Positions 46,765-58,799 of a stretch of 64,000 bases of DNA are shown piece after piece; the stretch's first letter is position 1; every line of letters begins with the position of its first letter. The translations under genes were made by a program, and so were the position numbers. Below the pieces are notes generated by a model. It made no database searches. It had not been told where the DNA came from and saw only the letters and a program-made list of their open reading frames with translations. This DNA comes from Athripsodes cinereus (taxonomy: Eukaryota > Arthropoda > Insecta > Trichoptera > Leptoceridae): contig OX388309.1 of the NCBI GenBank assembly GCA_947579605.1, positions 13,834,713 through 13,898,712 of the forward strand. The letters are read 5' to 3'.

Positions 46765-48039
46765 AAAGAAAGGTTTTTAAGAAAACAAGATACACACTCA
46801 TTACCCCATTACTTACGTATCTTGAATCTTATATTTTTAATAATGTTATTCTTTTCACGATTCTTCCAAATTAACAGCACAAAAATGTGTATCGAAAATC
46901 AAAAATTTATACAAAATCAAACAAAAATATTTATTTTAAATCCTCGACTGAGTTAACATTTATTTTGTTAATGTCCGTATTAATTTATGGAAACAAAAAC
47001 AAGCTGTTTAAAATTCAGTTTATTTAATAATAGGTCCAGTTACTTGGTTTCGACTTATTTATTTCAATAAATATCAATTCCCTAACAATTCTGCCTTCAG
47101 TACCATATCAAATCCTAGCAAAACTAATAACACCCATAACTTGGTACAATTATGTCTCCCTGTCCTGTATTCTAATACATTTTTTTCTGAATTGCCTATA
47201 GTTACGTCTATTTCTTAGCCTGGATAATTGTCTTCATCCCTCCTCACGTTTGCTGTCTGTTTTCCAATAATAAAACCTTAATTTTTTTTTCATTTCAATT
47301 AATTAAACAAATTTTAGAAGAAATTAACTTTGTTTTCTCTTTTCTCGATTAAAACTATTTTGTATAAACGCAAAATAGAAGTACCTTTATTTTTTTTATT
47401 AATATGTACCAAAAACATTTGATGCACAAATGAAAGGATTGTTGGGTCAATGCTTTAAATACACAACTTGAAAATAATATTGTTTTTTAAAAGCCATGTA
47501 ATGGCTTACATTTTTTATTTATTTATTTAGGCAACCCAGGCAACTAGGGTTGATTATTTCATTGAAGAACTAAATACGTTGAGAAAAAATTGAATAGCTT
47601 ACAAAACTAAACATATCAAATAATAATGAATTCCCTGTTCACATACCTAACCATTGGTAGATGTAAATCCGGCCCATCGTGAAAAAGAATTTACAAATTT
47701 GATTAAATAGTACTTGAAAATAGATATCATATACCTACAAGAGCAACACGACACCAAATTGTAATACTCGTATATTAAAATATGATTCCACGTCCTTTAT
47801 ATACATATGTTGTCAGATTAGTTAGAAGATATTGTATTGCTTTAATCATCTCACCCACTTACATAATAATTCCTAGCACAGCAGACTTCGCTTATAAGTA
47901 TATTACAAAGTTTGACCTTATTATAAATTATTTCCTCACTTGAACTTTGATCTTTGCTATACTTGAGCATGAATTTACGTTTAATTTATTGTTTAAGAGA
48001 ATTTTCTGTCGTAATTTTTGTCGGTTATATTTATATCAT
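46765..48039. other. No gene recognised
   Basis: AT-rich, with no coding signal supported by homology or splice structure. Confidence 0.45.
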
Positions 48040-48775
48040 GCATGGAACGCCCGTAAAAAATGGTCTGCCATTCTTTTCATTTCGTATATCCTGTAAAATG
48101 AGAGCAGCGGCGGCCTTGAACAATCTCCTAACTAAGTCCTTATCCAGAAAAGTGAAACTTCAAATATACAATAGCCTCATTAAACCAGTGATCATCTTTG
48201 GTTCGGAATCCTAGTGAATGACCCTAAAAGACCAACAAAGACTTCTGTCTTTTGAAAATAGGATTCTTAGAAAAATATTAGTTCCACGACCGGATATTGA
48301 AGAAGGAACCTGGAGGATCAAAAGTAATGAAGAAATTTGCTCCATATCTAACCAACCTCTCATCACAATTGAGATCAGATCCCGAATATTGGCATGGATT
48401 GGCCATTGGCCACGTCGTTAGATCCGGAGAAAAAAGGGCGACTAAAGGTATTCTGCAGGGTATATCTGAGGGGAGAAGACTGTTAGGCAGACCAAGATAA
48501 AGGTTGTTGGATAACATCAACCGAGAGCTAGAGGAGATCAATGCTAAAGACGACTGGCTGTCCATTACTCAAGATAGAAAGGCTTAGAGATCTCTTGTTT
48601 CGGACGCAAAGGTCCTACAAGGGGTGTTGGACCATTGGAATGTAAAAAGCAGATATTCGAAAGAATAAAGTCCTATCTTATAGAAGAAGACAGCTTCCAT
48701 GTTTGTTAAGTGCAGTTAGTCTGCCAGTTACCCCTCTTGTGGGATATGCCGTTATGGTATAGTAGTAGTTAGTTT
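48040..48775 (+). pseudogene. LINE RT C-terminus with intact 3' tail
   Basis: Pieces in several frames: AAAALNNLLTKSLSRKVKLQ, IYNSLIKPVIIFGSES, KDQQRLLSFENRILRKIL and EGRRLLGRPR, the usual C-terminal blocks after the RT thumb. The 3' end has CTCTTGTGGGATATGCCG and TATAGTAGTAGTTAG, the second LINE tail type. Stops and shifts present. Confidence 0.8.
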
Positions 48776-50471
48776 TTATATCATATATCCAAAGAGTGCC
48801 TGTGAATACGTTCTCCGGTTTATGTACATACGTAGGTATACCTATCTTGTAAACTTAATAGGTACGAGTATATAGTAATGTACATAGTGTACATAATGTA
48901 CAATACACTATTTAACCTTCAGTTTTTTACGATTACCTACTCTACTTTTCAGTCATAAGATTTAATATTAAAATAGTTTAACATATTTGTGAAATATTCA
49001 TATAAAACGACCTTTTATTTTCTCGCTCAATGTCGATTTGAGTACTTCATTCGTTCATTATAAATTCATCTCATGTTCTCAAAGATTTTATTAAACGCGA
49101 AATTAAGCGACCCTCAAATGGAAGTATATAATGAGATCTTGTTCCAAACAGCTCCTAAAGAATCCGTGCTGTAAATTTCAAAACATATCTCAAGTAGACG
49201 GTTTATCAACTTCCATATTAACAAAAAAATTTGTTTTTCTAATGCTTCAAAATATAAAAGTAATTAATGGCAATTAATTAACTTGGGTCTCTACTGTGTG
49301 ATGTACAGTGAATGAATATTTAACTACTTCATCATATATATTTTGTTTTGAGATCGCTTAATGTGATATTAAGATCACTTGATATTTTCCTCTCATTTTC
49401 AAATTTCAGAAACAAGTAACATTAGTAACTAATTATCTTATTTCTTGTTTCTATGACAACTTTTGAATAACTACCTACTATTTAATTAATTAAATAAAGC
49501 TGGATTCACATATATATATTTCACCTTCACTAATATATATTTTTATTCTAAGAACATGTAATTGATCGCATTGATTTGATTTCAAATTCAAATTTAAACA
49601 TAAATTTAATACCAAGATTAATATTTATTACCAAGGGTTCGGGGTCATTGATTGAACTTTTGGTCCTTACATAACTTATAAATTCGCATAGTCTAATTCG
49701 CAATCTTAGAGTATCCTAAATTATCAAAATAGCCCTATCTGTTATTAAATTACTAGTTAACAGTAATGTAAGATTACGATAGTTTTCATTTTCGCTAAAG
49801 TTAAGATTGATCTTTTCTCTTAAATTTTCTCAGATGATTTGTAAATAGCTTCGAAATAAACGTTTGTTAAATATTAATATTATTAAAAATCAATGATCCT
49901 GGGGTATCTACTACTTAGGTTATGGTAAAATTATTTTCTTTATCATCTTACTTTAACCCAAACAATGGAAACTTCTATTATTGAATTAAAGGGTAACTTC
50001 TTTTTTCTTTATACGGGCGGGTACGTTTTTGTAGGTAAATGTCAAAAAGGTTTCAAGTTCCCAAACAAAGTATGAAAACCACGGCCTTGAGATGGATGGA
50101 TAAAGAAAATAAAAGGACATTATAACAAGTGATTAAAAGTTCGTTAAAAACAAATAATAATTACGCCTTATCAAACTTTTCAACATCTGTTAGCTATCTT
50201 GAGTTTTTTTCTTAATTTCAGGTTAAGTCGTACACGTTAAAAAAAATAATCCACACAATTAACTTCATTCGCAGAAATATAATTTGAAAATAATTGGCAT
50301 CAGCTTAATTAACCATCCACCTAGAAAGAATTCCAAATATACGTTCATCTCACAGATTCAAACAGGAATGATTTGAACTCTGAAACGGATATAAGTAGGT
50401 ACATCAAAATATTCAGCAAATATCTCTGATATAATTCATGCTGCCTTCATAATTAATTTAATAGTACCTAT
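48776..50471. other. No gene recognised
   Basis: AT-rich sequence with no recognisable feature. Confidence 0.45.
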
Positions 50472-52250
50472 ATATATAATGAGTTACAATCCATTGGATT
50501 GGTCTGCAACGAGTTTGGTTTTTCTTCTCCATTCGTCCCTATTCTCCGCCAGTCTTTTCAGCTCTACGTATGAGCCACAGTTCATATCACTCTTCAGTTG
50601 GTCCATATATACGTCTCTTGGTCGGCCTCTGCCATTTGTCCCCTCGGTCTTACCCTCCGCGATGGCTATGAGTAGTCCTGGGTGCCTGATGTTGTGGCCA
50701 ATCCAGTTAGCTCGTTGTTGGCTGATTCTCTTAAGGAGTTGCCTTTTTTCGCCTACCCTGGTTAATACTTCTTCGTTTTCGACGTGTTCCGACCAATGGA
50801 TCTTAAGCATGCGTCTGTAGCACCACATTTCAAAGGCCGCCAACCGTCCGCTTTCACTCTTGCTGATGGTCCACGTCTCACAACCATAAAGCAGAATGCT
50901 CCATACAAAGGCTTTAGTAAGGTTCTTCCTTACGCTTAAGTCAATATTTGGGGATTCCAATATCTTCGACTTTTTGTTAAAGGCAATCCTTGCCTGGTTT
51001 ATTCTGCTTACGATTTCTGCTTTGGAGCGTCCATCCTGGTTTATTCTACTGCCCAGGTACACGAATTCACTTACTTGTTTGATGCTCACTCCATTTATGG
51101 CAATGTTCGCAGTCGCTTCCTCTCTTCCAACGACCATACATTTTGTTTTTTCTTTATTTATTTTCATGTTGTACTTTGACAACAGTATACTTTCCATTTT
51201 TCCTAAGGCTTCGTTCAGCTCCATCTCGGAGTCTGCAAGCAGTGCTATGTCGTCAGCATATCTTATCATGTCGACCTTTTTCCCATTTATTTTTACTCCT
51301 GTCCAGTTCTTCATTTCTTCTCTCAGTTCATCAATGGCTCGCTGTATATAGCAGTTAAAGAGAGCTGGCGACATTGAGCATCCTTGTCTTACGCCTTGTT
51401 CGACCCTTGCTTCTGCACAGCTCTCTCCACTTTTAATCACAGCCATTTCGTTCTTGTATAAGCTCCAGATTGCTCTTCTGTCTTTATAACTCATTCCTAT
51501 CTGGTTGAGGGTGTTAAAAAGTTGTTCCCATTCTACTTTATCGAATGCTTTTTCAAGGTCGATGAATGCTATGTATGTGTTTTTATTAATTGCTATTCTC
51601 TTTTCTAGAGTAAGTCTGAGACTCAGGATTGCATCTCTTGTACCTGTCTCTTTGCGGAATCCAAATTGATCTTCTGTAAGTGTTTCGTTTATTTTATTTT
51701 CCGCCCTTTTCATTATAATGTTGGTGAGTATCTTAGAAGCGTGTGATATCATGCTTAAGGTTCTGTGTTGTTCGCACTTTGTAGTGCCTGCTTTCTTAGG
51801 AAGCGCTCGTATCAGACATTTGGCAAAGTCCTCAGGTATCTCTCCTGTGTCATATATTTTGCAGACAAGCTTATACAATGTATCGAGCATGCCTTTTCCC
51901 GCGCATTTAAGCAGCTCTGATGGAATCAGGTCAATACCTGGTGCTTTGCCGTCTTTCAACTTTGCTAAGGCAATATCAAATTCACTTCTTAAGATGTCAT
52001 CTCCATTATTTTCTACGTCATATTCTGCTTCTAGTGCTTTGCTTTCTTGGACTATGTTCTTTCCTTTGTATAATTGTTCTAGGTATTCTTTCCATCTTTT
52101 TACGATCAATTCGTCCTCAAACAGCAGTTTGCCGTTTTTATCTTGTATAGCACATCGTGGCTGTGTTTTGTCATTGAAGAAATTCTTTACTTCAGAGTAT
52201 GCGGTTTCAAATTTCCTTTGTTTTATATTTCTGTTTATATTTTTTTTTTT
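50472..52250 (-). mobile_element. 5'-truncated LINE with uninterrupted reverse transcriptase
   Basis: An open frame runs on the minus strand from about 52240 (no Met needed; FETAYSEVKNFFNDKTQPR upstream of KRWKEYLEQLY) to the stop at 50484. Domains in order: linker, RT fingers (LKDGKAPGIDLIPSELLK), motif A AFIDLEKAFDKVEW, motif B GVRQGCSMSPALFN, active site RYADDIALLADS, thumb, and a C-terminal tail with WIGHNIRHPGL and GRGRPRDVYMDQL. The endonuclease is missing. EQHRTLSMISHASK replaces the usual RPISL block, so some residues have drifted. Similar direct sequences flank it (AATTAATTTAATAGTACCTA at 50451; AATTAATTTTTTAATAGTAC at 52317), a possible target duplication. A decayed relative is at 9836-10580. 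Confidence 0.85.
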
Positions 52251-52345
52251 TTTTTTTACTAGTAATAGTACCTAATTGGGTAATAGTACCTAATTAATTA
52301 ACTAGTAATAGTACCTAATTAATTTTTTAATAGTACCTAATTGGG
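52240..52345. repeat. T-run and AATAGTACCTAATT cluster at LINE 5' edge
   Basis: A run of about 17 T (52241-52257) is followed by four copies of TAATAGTACCTAATT at about 52263, 52281, 52306 and 52328. A single copy of TAATAGTACCTA lies at the other edge of the LINE (50459). Confidence 0.75.
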
Positions 52346-53894
52346 ACAAATTAAAATAAATTAACAATGGGTTAGTCCACAACCGACGAAATAAATAAAG
52401 GTTACTGTATTCTTCCTTGTCTACTTTCTCGTTTCATTTACTCAACAATTTTGTGTTAATATTTTTTTAAATTAAACTTTGGTCATAGCAATGTACATGA
52501 ACACAATTTTACCAATTTACTCAAAATAGTTATGTAAGTACCTACATGATATATATAATTTTGTGTGTGAATTTATGTCAAAAGGTAATAATTTATGGAG
52601 AAACTGTTAGTCCCTTTTGGAATGTTTATCTATGTGTATTTAAACAGTATGATATCCCAATTTAAATAAACATTACAGTGAGTATTATAAACTAACGTTC
52701 AGCTTCTCTTTTACCTGAAAGTTTTGGTTCAAAGCTATTCACAAAATTATTGATTAATGGTAATTAATATCAATAAAGTATTGTGGAAATGGTTCATCAA
52801 ATTGTTATATGATACAAGAAATATTGAAAAAAAACATTATAAATTAAATAAAATAGCATTCAGGGCAACCACATTTTTTCTTATTAATTTAAACACTCAA
52901 ATTGAACTTTTGGTAATTTAGATTCGGTGATTTAACTAATACTTGGTACATTTCTGAGATAATTAACGTTCAATCGATGCCTTTGTTTGATTTAGGTCAT
53001 CAACAATGTTCCTTTTTATATAGCTCTTAACAAATTACGCGTAAGTGACACCGGAGTTCGAGTTAACTGATAATTATTGTTCCAAACTCTTTTTTTTTAT
53101 TAATCCAGAAAATATTTTTTATTTGACCATTTTCCAATATTAAAATATTTAGGTAATTCATTTATGTTGTGAATTAATATGTCTGCTATGAAAACTATGA
53201 TGGTTAAATTTATCATCATAATACATAAGCACACCTGATTTTTATCTTAATTCCGAGGGTTTCAGATTCGTGAAATATTGTATATCTTTTCTGAGCCTTT
53301 TTACTAAATGTAACACATTAAAAAAAGCCTTCATAACAAATTCCCATATCTAAAGCGATGATACGCAAACAATATTTACTGTTAATATAGATGATAACAT
53401 GGCAACGTACATATTAGTTTAATCATCCGTAATAATGTAACGGTAACGTTTTTAAAGACACTCAGAATGTTGCATTACAGAATGAGGGACCTATTTGGGA
53501 GATTCCACGTAACAAATATGCTATAAATATTGATGAATTAAAGGTTTTATCAATGAACACACGTATGTCAACAATATTGTTTTGTTCTTTTTGTTCTCGG
53601 AAACATAGGATCAGAATTGCTTGGTTTTATGGACGCTTTCAATAAAAGCTATATTTAAGAGCATTTAAAATATACCTACCCAGGTATTTAAATAGTGATT
53701 TGGTTTTTGATGGCGGAATTTATGGGACGATAAAATTTCTCTTTATGTTTCGTTTATATTTATTTTATCCTTAATACGCGGGAGGTATAAACATGATAAT
53801 GACTAGCCTAGGAGTCGTTTTGTTTGCAAGTTTCTAAATTTTATGATCTAGCCTTTATAAAAACCCATTTTAAAGTATTAAATTTACCTAATTT
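52346..53894. other. No gene recognised
   Basis: AT-rich, no supported feature. Confidence 0.5.
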
Positions 53895-53999
53895 TATACT
53901 GGCACAAAGAGGACAGTTTGTATGTTTCTTACATACAGCTGATCTGCTGGCTACCCCACTTGTGGGATATGCCGTGATGGTATAGTAGTAGTAGTAGTA
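53895..53999 (+). mobile_element. LINE 3' terminus, second tail family
   Basis: GGCTACCCCACTTGTGGGAT, ATGCCGTGATGGTATAG, then TAGTAGTAGTAGTA. The preceding ACTGGCACAAAGAGGACAG block is shared with 54330 (AGCACAGAGAAGACAG). Confidence 0.8.
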
Positions 54000-54329
54000 A
54001 ATTTACCTAAGATGTGTATAGTAAAATCCAAAAAATCCTGAAAGGAACGAAAATAAAATGTAGGGATATAAAAAGCTTAGTTTTTCGTCACTGTATTATT
54101 CAGAAACAAAGTTGTTCGCAGAACAATATTATCACCTTCTTAAATATTTTTTTACAATTATTACGAAATTAAAGCTTTCATTATGGTAGACGTGGAGCAC
54201 TATAGGCAATGAAATGATCTCTCATTCTTGTTTTTCTAGTGTTTTGTAAAAAGCAAGTGTTTGAAAAAATAATGATATTTTTTATCTCAAATTCAGATTT
54301 GTTACCCATCCTAAATGTCTATTTTTTGT
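54000..54329. other. Spacer between two LINE tails
   Basis: AT-rich. Nothing recognised. Confidence 0.5.
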
Positions 54330-54422
54330 TAGCACAGAGAAGACAGCTTGCATGTTTATTACATGCAGCTGTTCTACTGGCTACCTCACTTGTAGGATCT
54401 GACGTAATGGTGTTGTAGTAGC
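54330..54422 (+). mobile_element. LINE 3' terminus, second tail family (diverged)
   Basis: GGCTACCTCACTTGTAGGAT, CTGACGTAATGGTGTTG, TAGTAGCT. It carries paired changes (C to T and G to A) that keep the CxCAC/GTxG stem partly paired. Confidence 0.7.
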
Positions 54423-55067
54423 TATATCATCTTAAAACTTTTTCGGCAGCCGTCATTTTGGAATATTGTTTTTATTTCTTCCACCACTTGTCATTGCTTT
54501 GAAAGCATAAAACAAAAACATTTCTTGTCGGGCTTATTTCTAAACGAACTCCTCAAATACCTAGGGCACGTTTTTAAAGGATATGTTTCATTATCTCGCC
54601 CTCTCTATATTGATTGTATTTAATTTGAATGTATACCTTTAACCCAGATAATCCTGAAATTTTTTTTTCATCCGAAATTCATAATTTTTGGATATGACAG
54701 TTGTTGAATTTGGTAAAAAAATAATGTTGTAGAAGAAGAAATAAAAAAATATATTTTTTAAAGAGTTTTATTGAAAAAAATAAAGTGTCCTTTTAAAAGG
54801 ACAATAGTAATATCCACTACCTAAACAACATTGTATGAGAAACATAAAGTATTGAGGTGGGATTCATTTTACAATGTAGTTTTTGTGTTTATATATCTAA
54901 TTATCTGTTGGATCCTGTGATTTTACATGATGATGTGTGAAGTGGACATTAAAAAAGTAGTATTTTTGATTATTTTTCGTGATATGGAATGAAACATTCG
55001 ATGTGCAGTGTAATATTGCATTTTTTATAATATATATTATGCGCTAGTATTTTCTGTGACACTCTCT

Positions 55068-55480
55068 TCAACGGGTTTGTTTTTCTTGATTCATTATAAA
55101 ATGATCAAGTCTGTCAGAGCGGGAATCAATATTTTCCAAATTGGAAGGTTTGGGTCTTTTCCTTTGTTTGAAAGATTGCAATATACTGAGAACAACACGT
55201 CTTCTAAATGTTAATTGATCAAGTTTTCCACCTTCGTATCGATGTAGTAGCCAGGAATTTTGCATTGTAACGTCATTGAAGGAGACCCACCGTCCACCCG
55301 GATACCGCAGAAATCTAGGGACTTCCATTTATCCGAATTCTACACGTAACAAATCTTGTCCACACCGAAGGTGCCATTGTGGGCAGCCTGAAGGGCTGGC
55401 CGGCCGAAAACAGCCCCGTGTGTGGAATCTTTTGACTACACTCCTTCGATGTCCCTCTAGTCGAGAAAAGCAAACAAAAT
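55068..55480 (-). pseudogene. piggyBac transposase C-terminal remnant
   Basis: The minus strand first gives GRPALQAAHNGTFGVDKI (about 55355-55440), the counterpart of the conserved YNxxMGGVD block that holds a catalytic aspartate. After a frame change and a stop comes a clean frame with FNDVTMQNSWLLHRYEGG and LDQLTFRRRVVLSILQSF, the standard PGBD-type segment after the catalytic core. Catalytic aspartates upstream are absent. Confidence 0.75.
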
Positions 55481-55538
55481 CATAAAATGTTTATATATAC
55501 ATATATAAAAGAAAACAATAACAAAACAAAAAAAAAAA

Positions 55539-56819
55539 TCATAAAATATCGCCAACTGTATCACCTTCTTTCTCAGATTTTTCCTCTCCAAGGATTGTTA
55601 ATATGCCGTTTAGTGATAACGAAGCTCTAAAATAGAAAAAAAAAACATAATTATAAAGTATAGAATATATTAGATAAGTAATTTTGAAAATGAAACACAA
55701 CATATAGTTATTTTCCTATATATTAAAAGTGGAATAACTATATATTGTGTTTCATTAAGGGCCGCGATATCCAAGTAGAAGTTAACTAGTGGTTAAGTAA
55801 TCAACTGTTATGAGTTAACTTGTTCATGTTCGGCGTTTGGTGATATCATAAAAATAATTTACAATGGTTACTTAACCAGAGGTTAACTTTCTGTAGTGAT
55901 GTAAACAGTATTCACATATGGCAATACCTTAGTACAAATCGGTTGAAATTTAATTTTTACGCACTTTTGTCGTACGAGTGGCAACACTAGGGAAGTTATT
56001 TGACACTTCACTGGTTGTTTGGAGCCGCCATTTTAAATTTTAACGTGTTGCTCATGTTGACGAGTGTTTTGAAAGTATCAATAATATTGTTCATCGGATG
56101 ATGTATCAACATTATTATGAAGATAATTATCCAGTTTTGATCAAAATATTTTATATTATTATAACACAATATTCTCAAACCAAAATGACAAACTATGTAA
56201 CTGTCAAATTGATGACATATATAGCACCATCTACAGACGAAAAAAATATTCATTCTCAAAGTTAACTCGTGGATTCGATAGTTAACTCATGAAAATCGGG
56301 TGGTTATAAATAACCACTTGTTATCTCCGTAACAGACATTGGATATCACCATTTCTTGAGTTAACTTATGGTTAACTCTTGACAACAAGTTAACTACTTG
56401 GTTAACGTTTTGGATATCGCGGCCCTTAATAAAAGATTAATATGGTCTTACACCAAGAACCGTCGGTCGAAAAATTAAACTTTATATCATATAAGATTTA
56501 TACAAATGTCTTAAGTAATTTTTAATGCTAATCAATGTGATGTGTAAACATATTTTGTGACAAAAAGTTGAAGAAATATAACTTGTCTTTATTACGTATA
56601 CCTATAAAATAGCATACGTATGTTACTATTGTCCTTTTAAAAGGACACTTAAATTTAACATTACGAAATTATCACATATTTTCAAATATTATTTTTTTTT
56701 ATAATTCAATCATATTTCAACAACATTTAAGTAGGTACACAAAAATAAAGCATGCATGTATTTTTTAATTAATATAAAAAAGTTATTTACCGTTTTTTAT
56801 CCAAAGGTGGCGGCGACAT
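55539..56819 (-). pseudogene. piggyBac transposase N-terminus, two-exon model
   Basis: Exon 1 (56819-56791) begins ATG and reads MSPPPLDKK with donor CG|GTAAAT; exon 2 (55626-55539, acceptor TTTTAG|A) continues RASLSLNGILTILGEEK and ends VGDIL-stop. The join is in frame (29 + 88 nt; 38 residues). The intron is long only because the 667-bp MITE sits inside it. A basic then acidic N-terminus is usual for PGBD proteins. The stop probably lies at or near the deletion junction that removed the core. Confidence 0.5.
55759..56425. mobile_element. TTAA-flanked MITE, 667 bp
   Basis: GGGCCGCGATATCCAA starts the element and TTTGGATATCGCGGCCC ends it, a near-perfect inverted repeat, flanked by TTAA (55755-55758 and 56426-56429). 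Inside, GTTAACT-type words recur many times in both orientations (for example 55783, 55813, 55880, 56262, 56281, 56382), so the arms pair over a longer distance. No coding capacity. It is nested in the intron of the piggyBac remnant. TTAA targeting points to piggyBac- or Kolobok-like mobilisation. Confidence 0.85.
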
Positions 56820-57033
56820 CAACCCAAAATCTGTAGCACTATTTTAAATTCCAAAAACTTGATCCCTCGTCACAAAACAATGCTCAAAACTGTTTCATGA
56901 TGCAAGTTGATTCATTAGCTATGCAAATGGACTAGCACGACTGCTTAGGAACAAAATAAATTAAAGATATATCCATTTATATCGAGGTACTACTACTGTC
57001 CTTTTAAAGGGACAATAGTATTATCTGGGTTAA

Positions 57034-57861
57034 TATCATTATTTGTAATTAATGTACAATAAAGAATGAATATATAAATAAATAAATTATTACTTGGCCA
57101 GTGAAACAAGCACACTTATTGTATAAATAAAATAATTAATCTGCGAAATAAGGGATATGATCTGCGAGATCAATATCTCATCTTATTGATCTAGCAATTG
57201 TCAAGTGAACGATATTACTTACAGATATTTTTTAATATGAACTTCCACCAAGAATCGTCGGTTAATAAATCCAACGATATTACTTGCTACCTAATTTGAT
57301 TTATTTATATACATACATTTACATTCTTTTCCTATTTTGGGGTAGGAACTCGAAAAATTACAGCTTATCTTGCCAATTTTATTTAAGGCGACCTACTATT
57401 GGATATTTTGTTCTATTTCAAAATAGAAACACCCGGAATTAGTTTTTTCATTTAGCTTAACACGATAAGTACCTACGTAACATAGCAAATTCACATAGAT
57501 AAAACTACTTTATTGTTAATGACTTCCTTCCTTTATTTTTTACATCATACCTACTTCAAACACAATGTACACAAAACCAGAAAGCAAACCAACTTCTTAT
57601 ATTCTGATTATTTATCTTTTTTTGTTAACAAAGGATATTCTATTATCTCTCTTGCTTTTGAGATTTCGTCAAGCTTTTGAGAACCTAGTTAACGAAAAAC
57701 TATTCGATAGTTTAATTGGCAATATTGTCTCCGTTTCATGAAAAATTAAATAAAAACCGACTATATTTAAAGTAAAAACTAAATTATAAAATTAAATGAA
57801 ATTAAAAAAACAAAAAACATTTTTATTTTTTACTTTACTATGGAATTATACTATCTTAATT
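57034..57861. other. No gene recognised
   Basis: AT-rich. ACCAAGAATCGTCGGTTAAT at 57247 is a short dispersed repeat also seen near 38.43 and 56.45 kb. Confidence 0.45.
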
Positions 57862-58070
57862 CTTAATATACCATCATGGTATATCCCACAAGTGGGATTG
57901 CCAACAGACCAGCTGTATATAATAAACATGCAAGTTGTCCTCTCTGTCTCAATCTAAAAATTAAGACATTCACGATGGGTGGCAAATTTATCGCTGAATT
58001 TAAGATGTAAAATGACTTACTTAACACTTGCCTTTTACAAGACACTCGAAAACTTACAGAGAAGAGTGGG
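57862..58070 (-). mobile_element. LINE 3' terminus and UTR, second tail family
   Basis: The minus strand ends GGCAATCCCACTTGTGGGAT, ATACCATGATGGTATATT. The text before it (AGGACAACTTGCATGTTTAT, CAGCGATAAATTTGCC) is the 3' UTR shared with 46081-46265. No coding part. Confidence 0.75.
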
Positions 58071-58799
58071 AGACCAATTCTTTAACGGGCGCACAACAAG
58101 ATGTATCTAAAGCCGATACGGAGAATAGGTCCATTTAAAAACAATAGTAAAAAATTACTATTTAGAAATTTGAAAAAGCATTATAAATACTTGATTATAC
58201 AATACATATTTTCAGGTATTAACTCTCATTACAAAGTAATTAGATCAAAAAAATATTTCACAAAAAAAATACATTGTTTTTCAAGAAGAACAAAGCTTTT
58301 ATTATGTTATCTTGTTATTACTACGGTAACTGAGAAATTAAATTTATAAAAACAAAATATTACATTTTCCAACGTAAAGAAAATACAATTGCCTACCTAC
58401 GTTATTTTATTTTATTGAATGTAACAGACGTAATGTAATATATTATACTGAGATAATACGTGGTGAGATGGTTTTTGTATTTAAATTCAATACACAACTT
58501 AAAATTACATACGTGCATGTAATGTTTATTATACTCATATCAAGATGATAATACAATTAAACTCTCAGACTTTCAATTGCAAGACCCGTGACCCGTGACC
58601 GTGGTATCTCTTTTTTTCCATTTTTTTCTTCCATCACGACACAAGCATGTTAGTTTGCTTTTTTTATGAGAATGTATGAAATGTGTTTGGCTTTCTTGCG
58701 AATCCTAATTCATATTTTAAATATAAATATCCTCTTAGAGATATTATAAATGTTTACAGTCATTTGTTATTAGTTATTTATTTGTTCTATCTATCTATC
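58071..58799. other. No gene recognised
   Basis: AT-rich spacer with a small GACCCGTGACCCGTGACCG repeat near 58584 and a CTAT-repeat near 58787-58801. Confidence 0.45.

Larger units (their letters stand above)
54643..57029 (-). mobile_element. piggyBac-type transposon, internally deleted
   Basis: TTAA-CCCAGATAAT at the left (54639-54652) and ATTATCTGGG-TTAA at the right (57020-57033) give TTAA duplications and CCC-starting inverted repeats, the piggyBac signature. A palindromic subterminal motif GTCCTTTTAAAAGGACAATA occurs near the left end (54787), near the right end (about 57000) and at 56631. Inside, on the minus strand, are the two N-terminal transposase exons and a C-terminal remnant; the central catalytic part is lost. 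A second TTAA-flanked element is nested at 55759-56425. Confidence 0.85.

Noticed and set aside
50479..51358. Plus-strand open frames opposite the LINE RT
   Set aside because: They are antisense shadows of a clear RT frame on the minus strand.
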